A stretch of 64,000 nucleotides of DNA from Mucilaginibacter gotjawali (GCF_002355435.1 NZ_AP017313.1:2046001-2110000); one strand, 5' to 3'. Positions 10,298-20,403 are shown, counted from the first letter of the stretch. Made by a program: numbers and translations. The notes: generated by a model from the sequence alone, not told the origin.

Positions 10298-12562
10298 TTA
10301 AAAAACAGAATGAGGCCTGTCGGCAGGCAGTGTGCCGAAATTGCCGGGTTTATCAGTCATATAAATCGTTAATGCTCCCCCGTTCATTAAATCGCTGTAC
10401 CGGATAAAATCATGTGTGTACGGTTTGCCATTAAGGCTGATGGCCCCGATATAGATATGTCTGGTGCTGTTGTTTTTCACTACGATATGAAATTGTTTGC
10501 CTTTAGGCAGGCGTATAGTGGCTCTATTAATAGCCGGGCTGCCAAATACAAAAGTACCGTTGGCCGGGTTCACCTCGTAAATCCCAACCGAAGATAAAAC
10601 ATACCATGCGGACATTTGCCCCACGTCTTCGTTGCCGATAACACCATCGGGTTTGGTGGTATAAAAATTATCCATAATGTAACGCACTTTTTCGGCAGTC
10701 TTCCAGGGCTGGCCCGCGTAAGTATACAAGTATGCGATATGGTGGCTCGGCTCATTGCCATGCGCATACTGGCCTATCAATCCTGAAATATCAGGCGATG
10801 CCTCGCTTCCCAAATCGCCTTTGGCAATAAACAGCGAATCGAGCTTTTGGATAAATGGCTGATCGCCTCCCTGCAGGGCGATCAATCCTTCCACATCCTG
10901 CGGCACCAGCCAGGTATATTGCCAGGCATTGCCCTCGGTAAAATCGTCCTTCATATGCCGTGACACAAACGGACTGAAGGGGGTGCGCCACTCGGTTGCC
11001 GATAGTTTGCCGCGCATAAAGCCCGTTTGTTTGTCGAAGTAGTTGCGGTAATTCTGCCCCCGCTTGCTAAAATAATCATAGTCAGCGTTGTTGCCCATCT
11101 TTAGGGCCATTTGTGCAATGCACCAGTCGTTTATGGAATACTCAAGCCCCATCGCTACCGATTCAACGGTACTGTCGGCAGGGATATAGCCCAGCGCTTT
11201 CACATACTTAAGGCCCCTCATATCCTGCATCTGGGTATTCTTTACTGCCTCGTAGGCCAGCGTTGCATCAAAGCCCTTAAAGCCTTTTAAATAAGCATCC
11301 ACAATAACAGGTACCGCACTGTTGCCCACCATGGTATTGGTTTCGTTGGCCATTAAATGCCAAACAGGTAACCTGCCCTGCTGTTTGTAAATGGCCAGCA
11401 TGGTGTTTACAATATCATTTACACGCTCAGGCTGAATAATGGTGTACAATGGATTAGCCGCCCTGTAAGTGTCCCATAATGAAAAGGTAGTTAAATTGGC
11501 GAAAGAATGATCGTTGTGCACTTTTTTATCAGTACCCCAATATTCGCCATTAACGTCGTTAAAAACTGAGGGCGCAATCATGGTATGGTATAGCGCGGTA
11601 TAGAATTTTTTAAGCTGAGATAAAGAGTCCGCTTTAATCTCAATTTTCTGTAGCTCTTTATTCCACGTATTATGGGCATCGGCAGCAACTTTATTAAAAT
11701 CCCAGCCGGGTATTTCGCTGTTGATATTCAGCAATGCATTGGCTGAACTCACCGGCGACAAGCCAACCTTTATCAGTACTTTTTCGCCATTTTTCGTTGC
11801 AAAAGAAATCACCCCCTTAACTTTTTGCCCCTTAAGCATAATGCCCTGCTGTAAAGCAGTTGTATCGTACACGGCAAAATGTGCAATTGGTTTTGATAAA
11901 ACGGCGGTAAAATAAATCCGCTGGTCATGCGCCCAGCCCCTCGAAAAGCGATAGCCTTCAATAGTGGTTTTATTGACTAATTTGATGAAAGTTTCTGTAG
12001 GTATATCTGCCACGCCTTCTTCAAGGTCGATAACGATGTGCGACTGATCGGATTGCGGGAAAGTATATTGGTGAAAGCCTGCCCGTTTGGTGGCCGTTAG
12101 TTTAACGCCGATATGATATCTTTTTAACTTTACACTATAGTATCCAGGTTTTACTATTTCGTCTTTACGACTGAATAGCGAAAAGTAGCCATTCCCGGGA
12201 TCTGCTAAAGTTCCTTTGATTGTTTTAATTGGCCCTGTTGTTGGCATAAACGAAATATCGCCAAGATCGCCGATCCCGGTGCCGCTTAAATGAGTATGCT
12301 GAAAGCCTACAATGGTAGAATCGGATATATGATACCCCGAGCACCAGTCCCAGCCCTTTGACAAGTTGGTTGGCCCTAATTGTACAGCACCAAACGGAAC
12401 ATTGGCTCCCACAAAAACGTGACCGTGAAAGCCGGTACCAATATAAGGATCAACGTATTGGGTTAGATCAGTCGTTTTGTTTTTTTTATGATGGCTTGCC
12501 TGGCCAAATGCAAAACCGGTAAATGCCACAAATAAGACAGTGGCGGTAAATTTATTTATCAT
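10298..12562 (-). CDS. GH92 family exo-alpha-mannosidase
   Basis: This enzyme is predicted to remove alpha-linked mannose from N-glycans or yeast mannan. GH92 enzymes are calcium-dependent inverting exo-alpha-mannosidases, usually alpha-1,2 or alpha-1,3 specific. The 754-residue protein has a signal peptide ending near FAFGQ, then DPYIGTGFHGHVFVGANVPFGAVQLGP, the classic N-terminal GH92 signature. The catalytic barrel carries EGNAWQYTWLVPQDVEGL (with the probable acid Glu), GNEPSHHIAYLY and GNEDVGQMSAWYVLSSVG (substrate and base region). Length is normal for the family. It is the last gene of a four-gene operon running from the fucosidase, with a 57-base gap to the transporter. The linkage it cleaves cannot be decided by eye. 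No lipobox is seen, so it is probably periplasmic. Confidence 0.93.
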   Translation of the reverse strand: MINKFTATVLFVAFTGFAFGQASHHKKNKTTDLTQYVDPYIGTGFHGHVFVGANVPFGAVQLGPTNLSKGWDWCSGYHISDSTIVGFQHTHLSGTGIGDLGDISFMPTTGPIKTIKGTLADPGNGYFSLFSRKDEIVKPGYYSVKLKRYHIGVKLTATKRAGFHQYTFPQSDQSHIVIDLEEGVADIPTETFIKLVNKTTIEGYRFSRGWAHDQRIYFTAVLSKPIAHFAVYDTTALQQGIMLKGQKVKGVISFATKNGEKVLIKVGLSPVSSANALLNINSEIPGWDFNKVAADAHNTWNKELQKIEIKADSLSQLKKFYTALYHTMIAPSVFNDVNGEYWGTDKKVHNDHSFANLTTFSLWDTYRAANPLYTIIQPERVNDIVNTMLAIYKQQGRLPVWHLMANETNTMVGNSAVPVIVDAYLKGFKGFDATLAYEAVKNTQMQDMRGLKYVKALGYIPADSTVESVAMGLEYSINDWCIAQMALKMGNNADYDYFSKRGQNYRNYFDKQTGFMRGKLSATEWRTPFSPFVSRHMKDDFTEGNAWQYTWLVPQDVEGLIALQGGDQPFIQKLDSLFIAKGDLGSEASPDISGLIGQYAHGNEPSHHIAYLYTYAGQPWKTAEKVRYIMDNFYTTKPDGVIGNEDVGQMSAWYVLSSVGIYEVNPANGTFVFGSPAINRATIRLPKGKQFHIVVKNNSTRHIYIGAISLNGKPYTHDFIRYSDLMNGGALTIYMTDKPGNFGTLPADRPHSVF

Positions 12563-12619
12563 CTTTAGTTAATAGTCTATTGGTGCTTCTGTCGCGTTTG
12601 ATGCGGTAATTTAACTCGT

Positions 12620-13939
12620 TTATTCGGCCACAGGGTATAATTTTCCAGCAGGCTCAACAGGTGCCCGGCCGGCTTTGTACCCCTTTACACTGTAATAAAG
12701 AATAAAAATATAGATCGGCACCAAGATCCAATAAGCTTGCTGCAGGCTTGTTTTATCAGCAATCCGCCCGTAGGCAAGGGGGATTAAGGCCCCTCCGGCA
12801 ATAGCCATGATCATTAATGAAGAGCCGATTTTGGTGAATTTTCCCAACCCGATAATGGCCATTGGCCATATGGCGGGCCACATGAGTGAATTGGCAAGGC
12901 CGAGCAAAGCAATGAAAAATACCGAAAAATATCCTTTGGCAAAAAGTGCCCCCAAAGTAAAAATTACCCCTAATATGGCCGATACTTTTAAAGCAAATTG
13001 CTGTGTAAAATATTTTGGTATACAAAAAATACCAACCAGGTAGCCGGCAATCATTCCGATGAGGGTGCAGGTAGTAAAAAACTTGGCCGTAGAGAGTGGG
13101 ATGCCCTGGCCGGCGCCGTAGTTGATAATTGAGTCGCCTGCAAGCACTTCCGCACCAACGTATAAAAACAAAGTTAATACCCCCAGTACCAGGTATGGAA
13201 ATTGAAAAACGCTGGTTTTATGGGTATTGGCAATGGCAACAGTCTCGTCTTCATGATCGGTATCAATTTCGGGTAAACCAGAAAAGAAAATAAATACGGT
13301 AAGGAGTAACAGGATGACAACAATTACGATATAAGGGGGGATTACCCTGGAGGCAAGTTCATTAAGCTGCTGTGTTTTTTCGGCAATGGGCATGGTTTTG
13401 AGGCGTAGTTTGAGGTTATCGGCATCACCAAGCACAATGGAGCCAAGCACAATCGGCGCAATTGCCCCGGCTACTTTATTACAGATGCCCATAATGCTGA
13501 TTCGCTTTGCTGCACTTTCAGGCGGGCCTAAAATAACGATGTAAGGGTTTGAGGCAGTTTGTAAAATAGCTAAACCGGTTCCCATCACAAATAAACCTAA
13601 TAAAAACAATAAATAGGTGCGCTCAAGTGCCGCAGGAATAAAAATTAAAGCGCCCAGTGCCATGACAGCAAGCCCGATAGCCATGCCTTTTTTAAAACCA
13701 GTAACCTTTAATACCATGGCCGATGGTATGGCCATTACGAAGTAGGAGATATAGAACGCAAATGTTACAAAATAAGCCTGAAAATTATTGAGTTCGCAAG
13801 CTAATTTTAAATAGGGTATCAGCACAGAGTTCATCCAGGTTGCAAAACCAAAAATGAAAAACAGGATACCAATAATCACAATAGCTTTGGAGCTTTTATT
13901 TTGAGCCGTGGGTGGTTTTGGGGATGCGATAGTTGTCAT
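12620..13939 (-). CDS. Sugar:H+ symporter of the FucP/GluP (FHS) family, MFS
   Basis: This is an inner-membrane transporter of the fucose-galactose-glucose:H+ symporter branch of the major facilitator superfamily, with about 12 hydrophobic segments in 439 residues. Family-typical stretches are FGFATWMNSVLIPYLK near residue 30, LQTASNPYIVILGPPESAAKRI near 130, and GVLTLFLYVGAEVLAGDSIINY after the central loop. A cytosolic N-terminus rich in Pro and Lys precedes the first helix. It sits between the GH2 and GH92 genes, so it probably takes up monosaccharide released in the periplasm. Mannose, fucose and glucose are all possible, and the fucosidase in the same operon makes fucose or mannose attractive. 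The exact sugar is inference. Confidence 0.9.
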   Translation of the reverse strand: MTTIASPKPPTAQNKSSKAIVIIGILFFIFGFATWMNSVLIPYLKLACELNNFQAYFVTFAFYISYFVMAIPSAMVLKVTGFKKGMAIGLAVMALGALIFIPAALERTYLLFLLGLFVMGTGLAILQTASNPYIVILGPPESAAKRISIMGICNKVAGAIAPIVLGSIVLGDADNLKLRLKTMPIAEKTQQLNELASRVIPPYIVIVVILLLLTVFIFFSGLPEIDTDHEDETVAIANTHKTSVFQFPYLVLGVLTLFLYVGAEVLAGDSIINYGAGQGIPLSTAKFFTTCTLIGMIAGYLVGIFCIPKYFTQQFALKVSAILGVIFTLGALFAKGYFSVFFIALLGLANSLMWPAIWPMAIIGLGKFTKIGSSLMIMAIAGGALIPLAYGRIADKTSLQQAYWILVPIYIFILYYSVKGYKAGRAPVEPAGKLYPVAE

Positions 13940-13999
13940 TTAAATAGGGTTAATTTGTTTTAGTTTAATTGTTTAAAGATAGATGTTTTGTAAAATTGA

Positions 14000-16669
14000 T
14001 CAGTTGTTATCGATCGGTAGGTATCTCTTGCTTACATTCCATCCGCTGACCTCTACCTGCAGGTCCTTTTGTGCAATACCTGGCTGGTAGTCAATAATTA
14101 CCTTTTTTCGTTCACCGGGCAAAACGCTCACATAGTTATCGCTGTAAAAGGCAGGCAATAACCTTGTTTTGGTATCCGCATTTACCAGTGACAACCGGTT
14201 GAAAAATGCCAACGAATGGTTTTGGGTATTATCCAGCGTAACTTCAACCTGCCCCGGTTTAAAGTATTTGGCTTTAATCGCCAGATCGTTAAGCTTCATT
14301 TTTTGCAGTCCGGAGAAGTTTCCTTTTTGGTCGGGTATCCAGTACAGGTTTTCGGTGATCAGCTTTTTATCGGCATCAAGCAACTGCAGCGAAAGAAAAA
14401 CGCCCTCTTTGGCGGCCATTTCATCAATGGTTTTTTTTATGGAGAAATATCTTTTGGTGGTGGTAGCCCCAATGTCAGCAAAAACCTGGGTGATGAGGCT
14501 ATCTTTACCCGTCATATCGAAGGTTTTTACAACCAGCATCATGCTCCTTCGGGCTTTAAAGGTATTATTGGCTGCCATCACCATGCCATTAACCGGGTTG
14601 TACATAATGTGCAAAGGTGCACTGCCGTTATGCAGACCATAAAGGCAGGCGTTGGGGTCTAAATAGTAGTCATACATCTGGCCGCGCATGGCCGTCCATG
14701 GGTTTTGAGTCTTCCAGATGATGAAGCCGGTGTACCAGTCCCACATATGCGAAGTAAAACCTTCGGCCAGGCCGCGGTACTGGTCGTAGTTAACTAGTTG
14801 GGCCTTATTGCTAAAGTCTTCGGCGTTTTTTACTTTACCATACCGTGCAATGCTGGTATCATAACCAATGTACTTATGGTAATCCCAAACTTCGTCTGTT
14901 TTTGTTTTATGGGTATCCTCATCATAAACCGGTGGTGATAAATGACTGGTCGGAATAAACCGTTTAAGCGATTCATAATCACTTAAACCGACTGATCCAA
15001 CCTCGGAGTTAAAAGGAAAAGTCCGGTGTTCCCAAAACACTGATAGTGGCTGGATACCATAAGGCCCGTCGCCATTATCACCAAGTGTATTATGCGACAT
15101 GGCATCAGAATTGGAGTAATCTACAAACCAGCGGGTATTATCCAAACGGGGTAAAATACTATCGCGCAGCGGTACCAAAATATCTTCAGGCGGGGTAATC
15201 TCGTTGCCTCCGCACCAGATAGCCAGGGAAGCATGATTGCGAACCATTTTGATCTGATCCTCTGCCGAGCGCAGGAACAGGCCATGGTCATCGGGATATT
15301 TTCTCCGGGTCCATTGATCGTCCAGCTTCATGGGGTCCATCCAGCGTCCGTTGCAATCGCCTGATCCCCAAAGATCCTGGAAAACCAGGATGCCATATTT
15401 ATCGCAGGCGTCGAAAAACTCAGGGCGTTCAATCATGGCGCCACCCCAAACCCTGATCAGGTTCAGGTTCATATCCCGGTGAAAGCGTACTTCAGCGTCG
15501 TAACGGGCGTCCGAAAGGCGCATCATCTCGTCAGAGATGATCCAGTTACCGCCTTTAATAAATATTTTTTGCCCGTTTACTTCTATCTGCCTGCTGCCCG
15601 TATGCTCGTTATATTCCGATTGCAGTTGCCTTACGCCAACTTTCAATGATTGCTGATTAGATAATTTATTGCCATTGGCGACGAAACTCACCTTTAAGTT
15701 GTAAAGGTTTTGAGGCCCGTAACCATTCGGCCACCAAAGCTTTGGGTTTTGGAGGGTAAAGTCGTTAAAGTTAACTTGTTGTGTGGATGAAGGTTTTAAA
15801 GTGACAGTTTTTGAAATGGTTTTTCCGTCCAGCTCGAACCTTAAAGTGCCCGATACCGGTGCGGTTGCTGCATTGTTCAACGTTGCAGAAACCTGTATGT
15901 TGGCCGGACTTTGGGGGCCATCAGGAAACCTTTGTCCCGGTACCAGGGTAATTACATGCGTGTCGCTGATGCGCACCGCGCCGGTTTTTTGTATGGTCAC
16001 TTTGTCCCAGATCCCGGTGTTTCTGTCGCGTACGGGCTGGATCCAGTCCCAGCCGGCGGTATATTGCAAACCTACATTGCGGGCAATTGTGCCATCGCCG
16101 CCCTGGCCGCCGTTAGCATTGCCTAAAACGTCGGGCGGGTATACCAATATGGCCAGGCGATTGGCGCCATTTTTGGCTAAAAAAGAGGTGATATTATAGC
16201 TAAAGCGTAAAAACATGCCTTTTTGCAGGGTTTTATTCAGCTTATTGCCGTTAAGGAAAATGTCGCAGCTGTAATTTACCCCACGCAGGTTAAGATAAAC
16301 CTGGCTGCCCTTTGTTGTTGGTGATTCGGTAAAATCCTTGATAAACCAATAGGTATAATAGGCTGCACCGGTTTTGTAGATATCAGGAATCTGTTCATTA
16401 TTCATCCCGAAAAATGGGTCAGGGACTTTTTTGTTATTTAAAAGCGTAGTTAAAACAGTGCCGGGTACGGTAGCGGGCATCCAGTTTTTAGCATTAAAGT
16501 CAGGCTTGGAAAGTTCGTACCCTGATATTTTTACACTGCCTATATCAGCGCATTTCCAGCCTGAATTTAATTCATAGCTGCTTTGCGCGTAAAGGTTGCC
16601 GTTCAGGCAGATGGTAAATAAAAGAAGATAAAGTAAAAATTGCGGCTTGATCAGTTTAGTTGGCGACAT
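14000..16669 (-). CDS. GH2 family beta-mannosidase / exo-beta-glucosaminidase-like enzyme
   Basis: This is a retaining GH2 glycosidase of 889 residues with a signal peptide (about 1-28), a galactose-binding-like sugar-binding domain, immunoglobulin-like domains and a TIM barrel. GWDWIQPVRDRNTGIWDKVTI near residue 205 is characteristic of the subgroup holding plant-type endo-beta-mannosidase and CsxA exo-beta-glucosaminidase. The predicted acid/base is E490 (WCGGNEITPPED) and the nucleophile E556 (FNSEVGSVGL). The neighbouring GH92 and GH29 genes favour cleavage of the core Man-beta-1,4-GlcNAc bond of N-glycans, but beta-glucosaminidase action is not excluded. It lies 34 bases after the fucosidase gene and 60 before the transporter, so it is within the operon. 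Confidence 0.88.
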   Translation of the reverse strand: MSPTKLIKPQFLLYLLLFTICLNGNLYAQSSYELNSGWKCADIGSVKISGYELSKPDFNAKNWMPATVPGTVLTTLLNNKKVPDPFFGMNNEQIPDIYKTGAAYYTYWFIKDFTESPTTKGSQVYLNLRGVNYSCDIFLNGNKLNKTLQKGMFLRFSYNITSFLAKNGANRLAILVYPPDVLGNANGGQGGDGTIARNVGLQYTAGWDWIQPVRDRNTGIWDKVTIQKTGAVRISDTHVITLVPGQRFPDGPQSPANIQVSATLNNAATAPVSGTLRFELDGKTISKTVTLKPSSTQQVNFNDFTLQNPKLWWPNGYGPQNLYNLKVSFVANGNKLSNQQSLKVGVRQLQSEYNEHTGSRQIEVNGQKIFIKGGNWIISDEMMRLSDARYDAEVRFHRDMNLNLIRVWGGAMIERPEFFDACDKYGILVFQDLWGSGDCNGRWMDPMKLDDQWTRRKYPDDHGLFLRSAEDQIKMVRNHASLAIWCGGNEITPPEDILVPLRDSILPRLDNTRWFVDYSNSDAMSHNTLGDNGDGPYGIQPLSVFWEHRTFPFNSEVGSVGLSDYESLKRFIPTSHLSPPVYDEDTHKTKTDEVWDYHKYIGYDTSIARYGKVKNAEDFSNKAQLVNYDQYRGLAEGFTSHMWDWYTGFIIWKTQNPWTAMRGQMYDYYLDPNACLYGLHNGSAPLHIMYNPVNGMVMAANNTFKARRSMMLVVKTFDMTGKDSLITQVFADIGATTTKRYFSIKKTIDEMAAKEGVFLSLQLLDADKKLITENLYWIPDQKGNFSGLQKMKLNDLAIKAKYFKPGQVEVTLDNTQNHSLAFFNRLSLVNADTKTRLLPAFYSDNYVSVLPGERKKVIIDYQPGIAQKDLQVEVSGWNVSKRYLPIDNN

Positions 16670-16703
16670 TATATCAAATAGTAATGTGTCTGTTGTTTGT
16701 TAA

Positions 16704-18139
16704 TTAATATTGAATTTTAAAAACTGCGGCTTGACTTAGCCCGTTATTGGTCTGCAAAGATGCAGGGATGTTTATGCTGATGCCATCTGCTGACGCAGTC
16801 CATTTCAGCTTTTTATCACTGCCTAAAAGACTTACCTTTTTAATTTTTGCGATGCCTTTCAAATGCAGCGCTATGTTTTGGGGGAGTTCAACCTTATCCT
16901 TTTCTGATAAAACGAATGCATAAATTGTATTGGCTTTTTTTGATTTGGTATAATAGATATTGGACTCGGAGTAGGGGGCTATTGAGGTGCTGTTATAGAT
17001 ACCCTCACCGTTTACTTTTATCCAATCGCCAATTTGTTTTAACCTGTCATACGCTACCGGATCCCAATCACCGTCAGGGCCGGGGCCGATATTCATCAAT
17101 AAATTACCGCCGCGCGAAACGATTTTAACCAGTAATGTAACGATCTGGTTAGCCGATTTGTATTGATCACCGGGTACATAACTCCATGAATTTCCCATGG
17201 TAATGCAGCTTTCCCATGGATGGTCCAAAGGCTCATTTGGAACTTGTTGCTCAGGGGTAGTATAATTCTCATATTGACCTGTAACGGTTCGGTCAACGAC
17301 AATCAATCCGGGTTGTTTGCTGCGCCCCATGGATGCGATGCGCGGCATATCAATATCCTGGTTAAAGGTAATGGTTCGCTGCCAGTCAACTGAACTGTCA
17401 ATTGTGCTTTTTGGCCTAACCCAGCCGCCATCCAGCCACAGGATATCAACTTTTCCATAACCTGTCATTAGTTCCTGTATTTGGTTATAGGTATAATCCT
17501 TAAATTTCTGCCAGCGTTCGGGGTATTTTGCAGGGTCATAATTTACATTCCGGTCTTTTGGCGGGAAGTAGGGCCACCAGTAATTTTCTGAATGCCAGTC
17601 GGGCTTTGAAAAATAAGCGCCGATCATAAAATTTTCTTTCCTGAAAGCATTAAATATCTCGCTGGTAATATTACTTCGCGGATCTGATGAAAAAGGCGTT
17701 TTTGTGCTGGTTATTTTATAGTCGGTTTGTTTGGTATCAAACATGCAAAAACCGTCGTGGTGCTTGGTAGTAAAAACAACATACTTCATACCCGCGGCTT
17801 TAGCAGCCGCTACCCATTTTTCGGGGTGAAAGTTTTGCGGGTTAAAAGTAGTTTGCAGGTTTTCGTAGGCTTTTTTATACCCGTAATAATCGGCGGCATA
17901 GGGGCCTGTGCGTTGCGTCCATCCTTCGTCCTCCGGGCATATACTCCAGCTTTCTACCACCCCCATTGGCTGTACGTGCCCCAATGCATAAATAAACCAA
18001 ATTTAAGGTCCTGCCATTTACCCAGCTTTTGCTGTACAAGCGTATCATCGGGAACTACATAGCTTTTTGACATTTGGTGCTGTTGCGCTACCACTATATG
18101 TAAGGGTAGTAGTAAAATAGAGAAAAGTAGTTTTTTCAT
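16704..18139 (-). pseudogene. GH29 alpha-L-fucosidase, one frameshift
   Basis: This gene encodes an alpha-L-fucosidase interrupted by one frameshift. The first part (from ATG 18139) gives a signal peptide and LKFGLFMHWGTYSQWG, then hits a stop. The other frame continues with VVESWSICPEDEGW and the whole catalytic domain, including VDILWLDGGW (predicted nucleophile near D237 after repair) and SRGGNLLMNIGPGPDGDW. Adding one G to the five-G run (C run at 17960-17964 on +) joins both parts into one frame of 479 codons. GH29 enzymes release fucose from glycans, fitting the mannosidases downstream. Either the gene is newly broken or the base was lost in assembly. It is the first gene of the operon, so a real lesion could also affect downstream genes. 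Confidence 0.9.
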
Positions 18140-18376
18140 GAACTAAAATTGCTGATTTTATAAATATGGGAATAAATATTTAATTATTGCAAGGGGCTTA
18201 GTGTATTGAGAACACGTAAGTGTGGATTTGCTGGCAGTGTTGAAGATATACATTACACGTAATTTTTTATAGAAAACATTTATTCAAGATAGATTATCGT
18301 CCTGTTCGCCTGGAAATAGCCCGTTAATAGGAAGAAAAGGCATTTTTAATACTGTAGGGACAATTTTTTTATTCGT

Positions 18377-18406
18377 TTTGCCTACACACAAAGTAATTTA
18401 ATTTTG
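18377..18406 (+). promoter_or_regulatory. Candidate Bacteroidota promoter for the ECF sigma gene
   Basis: TTTG at 18377-18380 is followed after 18 bases by TAATTTTG at 18399-18406, matching the Bacteroidota housekeeping -33/-7 pattern (TTTG, TAnnTTTG). It would give a leader of about 110 bases before the sigma gene. The rest of the divergent interval 18140-18523 is AT-rich with no other clear signal. Confidence 0.45.
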
Positions 18407-18523
18407 AATAACAGGGGTATATGTTTAATTTATTAAAGAATTTAAAATAAATATGAATTTTTGTTGCAAAGTTGTTACATTGCAACGGAATTATTGTTAT
18501 TTTAACACTAAACTAATATTCTA

Positions 18524-19180
18524 TTGAAAGTTATAAATAAACCGGATATTTTTAGCTTGTGGAAACAAATATGCTTTGACGACGACCTGAAATCGTTTGA
18601 ATTGCTGTTCCATGCTTTGAATGCCAGGCTTATAAAGTTTTGCGTATTTTATATCAGGCAGAAAGAAGCGGCAGAAGAGATAGTGTCTGATGTGTTTGTA
18701 AAGTGCTGGGAGTCGCGAAAGAATCTGACTGGTATTGTCAATCCAGAAACCTACCTGTTTGTAGCTGTTAAAAACCAATCTTTCAATTACCTCAAAAAAT
18801 ATTCCAATATACATGTTGTCCAGATAGAGGAATCAAACGAGGTTGAATTTATAAATACTTTCGATCCTGCAAAGGAGCTTGAACGAAAGGAACTACATTT
18901 TTTGCTTGATCAGGCTATCGCTTCGCTACCACAACAGGCGTGTATTGTTTTCAGGTTGATTAAGGAAGACGGTATGAAATATAAAGAAGTGGCTGAAATA
19001 TTAAATATTTCTCCCCGAACAGTTCAAACCCAACTTTTTAGGGCGATGAAAAAGCTAAGCGTTATTTTAGCTGCCCACCAGGTTTCTTCAAAATCAGCGG
19101 TAAATTCTTCCGTTCCCTCTCCATTGTTGGGCCTTTCCGTGTTTTTTATATTATTAAAAATATTTTTTATCGGCTTGTAG
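18524..19180 (+). CDS. ECF-type RNA polymerase sigma-70 factor
   Basis: This is an extracytoplasmic-function sigma factor, 218 residues. Region 2 spans about residues 22-90 (LIKFCVFYIRQKEAAEEIVSDVF followed by CWESR), and region 4 is near 130-185 with the helix-turn-helix YKEVAEILNISPRTVQTQLFRAMKKL. The C-terminus is hydrophobic (LGLSVFFILLKIFFIGL), as in many Bacteroidota sigma factors of this group. The frame begins at TTG 18524 and I see no better in-frame ATG before conserved region 2. The next genes are a FecR anti-sigma factor and an STN-containing SusC, the classic three-part transmembrane signalling relay, so this sigma factor probably drives the downstream SusC/SusD operon when substrate is bound. 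Confidence 0.92.
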   Translation: MKVINKPDIFSLWKQICFDDDLKSFELLFHALNARLIKFCVFYIRQKEAAEEIVSDVFVKCWESRKNLTGIVNPETYLFVAVKNQSFNYLKKYSNIHVVQIEESNEVEFINTFDPAKELERKELHFLLDQAIASLPQQACIVFRLIKEDGMKYKEVAEILNISPRTVQTQLFRAMKKLSVILAAHQVSSKSAVNSSVPSPLLGLSVFFILLKIFFIGL

Positions 19181-19234
19181 GCAATTTAGTGTTATTTATT
19201 GTCCTTGTGTTAAACGGGGATTCCAAATAACTAA

Positions 19235-20326
19235 ATGATAAACGAAAGATTTATTGAGTTACTCACCAAAAAGCTTTCTGATGAAATTAACGAAAGCGAA
19301 GCAGATGAGTTAAAATATATACTGGTTAACGACGAGGAATGCCGGAATCAATACAATATTTTTAAGACTTACTGGGCTGAAGATCAGGAACAATATTCCA
19401 ATAATGATTTGATGTTCCGCCGGATCAAAAGGAAGATTGGTGTAGTTGACGGCGATGAACCGGTAGCTGAAAAGAGTTTCAAAAAGACGTCCTGGTTTTG
19501 GAGAGGTATAGCTGCTGCATTACTTGCAGGAATATGTTTTGCTGCTTATTTCTATTCAAATTATTACCAATTTGTTACGCAGCCAAACCCGGTTGCAAAA
19601 CTTGAAGTCGCAAAAACATCAAGCAGGGTAAAATCAAAAATCACCCTTAGCGATGGTACAGTAATTACCCTGAATTCTGAGACCACTTTAAGGTATCCGC
19701 CTGTTTTTAATGGTCAAACCCGCGAAGTTTATTTGAACGGCGAAGCGTTTTTTGACGTTTTTAAAGATCACAAACATCCCTTTATCGTGCATGCGGGCAA
19801 AATGAATGTAAGGGTACTTGGGACGGCGTTTAACATAAAATCCTATGCTAACGACACCCGTACCGAAACAACGCTGATCAGGGGGGCCATAGAAGTTACC
19901 ATGGCCGACCGCCCGTCTGACAGGATCATTCTAAAGCCCAACGAAAAGTTGATTTTAAATAATACGAAAAACACAGTTATTGCAAAACGCGGGCCGGATA
20001 ACAATTTAATTACCAGGCATACAGATACCGTATATACCAATTACGCATTAACCAACCTTACCCACCTCAAATCAAATGACACCACCGTGGTTGAAACGTC
20101 GTGGGTAAATAATAAACTTATTTTTAAAGATCAGGCATTTAACGAGATAGCCAACCAGATGGAACGCTGGTATGGTGTTAAAATAAAATTCAGAAATGAG
20201 AGTGTTAAAGATTACCGCTTTACTGGTGTTTTTGAAAATGAAAACGTTTTGCAGGCCCTTGATGCGCTTAAATTAATTGAAAGTTTTAATTACAAATATA
20301 AAGATGAAACAGTTTATATCTATTAA
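19235..20326 (+). CDS. FecR-family anti-sigma factor
   Basis: This inner-membrane regulator holds the ECF sigma factor inactive until signalled by the outer-membrane receptor. The 363-residue protein has a cytoplasmic N-terminal part, one membrane helix near 88-112 (FWRGIAAALLAGICFAAYFY), a periplasmic FecR domain near 135-235 (SKITLSDGTVITLNSETTLRYP, GEAFFDVFKDHKHPFIVHAGKMNVRVLGTAFNI as separate motifs) and a C-terminal DUF4974-type domain (FNEIANQMERWYGVKIKF, YRFTGVFENENVLQALDAL). It lies 54 bases after the sigma gene and 165 before the SusC gene whose STN domain should contact it. Confidence 0.94.
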   Translation: MINERFIELLTKKLSDEINESEADELKYILVNDEECRNQYNIFKTYWAEDQEQYSNNDLMFRRIKRKIGVVDGDEPVAEKSFKKTSWFWRGIAAALLAGICFAAYFYSNYYQFVTQPNPVAKLEVAKTSSRVKSKITLSDGTVITLNSETTLRYPPVFNGQTREVYLNGEAFFDVFKDHKHPFIVHAGKMNVRVLGTAFNIKSYANDTRTETTLIRGAIEVTMADRPSDRIILKPNEKLILNNTKNTVIAKRGPDNNLITRHTDTVYTNYALTNLTHLKSNDTTVVETSWVNNKLIFKDQAFNEIANQMERWYGVKIKFRNESVKDYRFTGVFENENVLQALDALKLIESFNYKYKDETVYIY

Positions 20327-20376
20327 CCCAATTAAATGTGTAAGCCTATGAAATAGAAGAAATTATACAAAAAAAA

Positions 20377-20403
20377 GCGGGAATTACCAATGGTAACCCC
20401 CGC
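20377..20403 (+). other. Leader hairpin before the STN-type susC
   Basis: GCGGG and TTACC at 20377-20388 pair with GGTAA and CCCGC at 20392-20403, leaving an AA/CC internal loop and an AAT loop. It is preceded by eight A residues and not followed by T residues on +, so it is not a normal terminator. It may mark a leader structure. Confidence 0.35.

Noticed and set aside
14169..14662. Two frames of about 150 codons antisense to the GH2 gene
   Set aside because: They lie fully inside the conserved GH2 coding sequence on the other strand; shadows.
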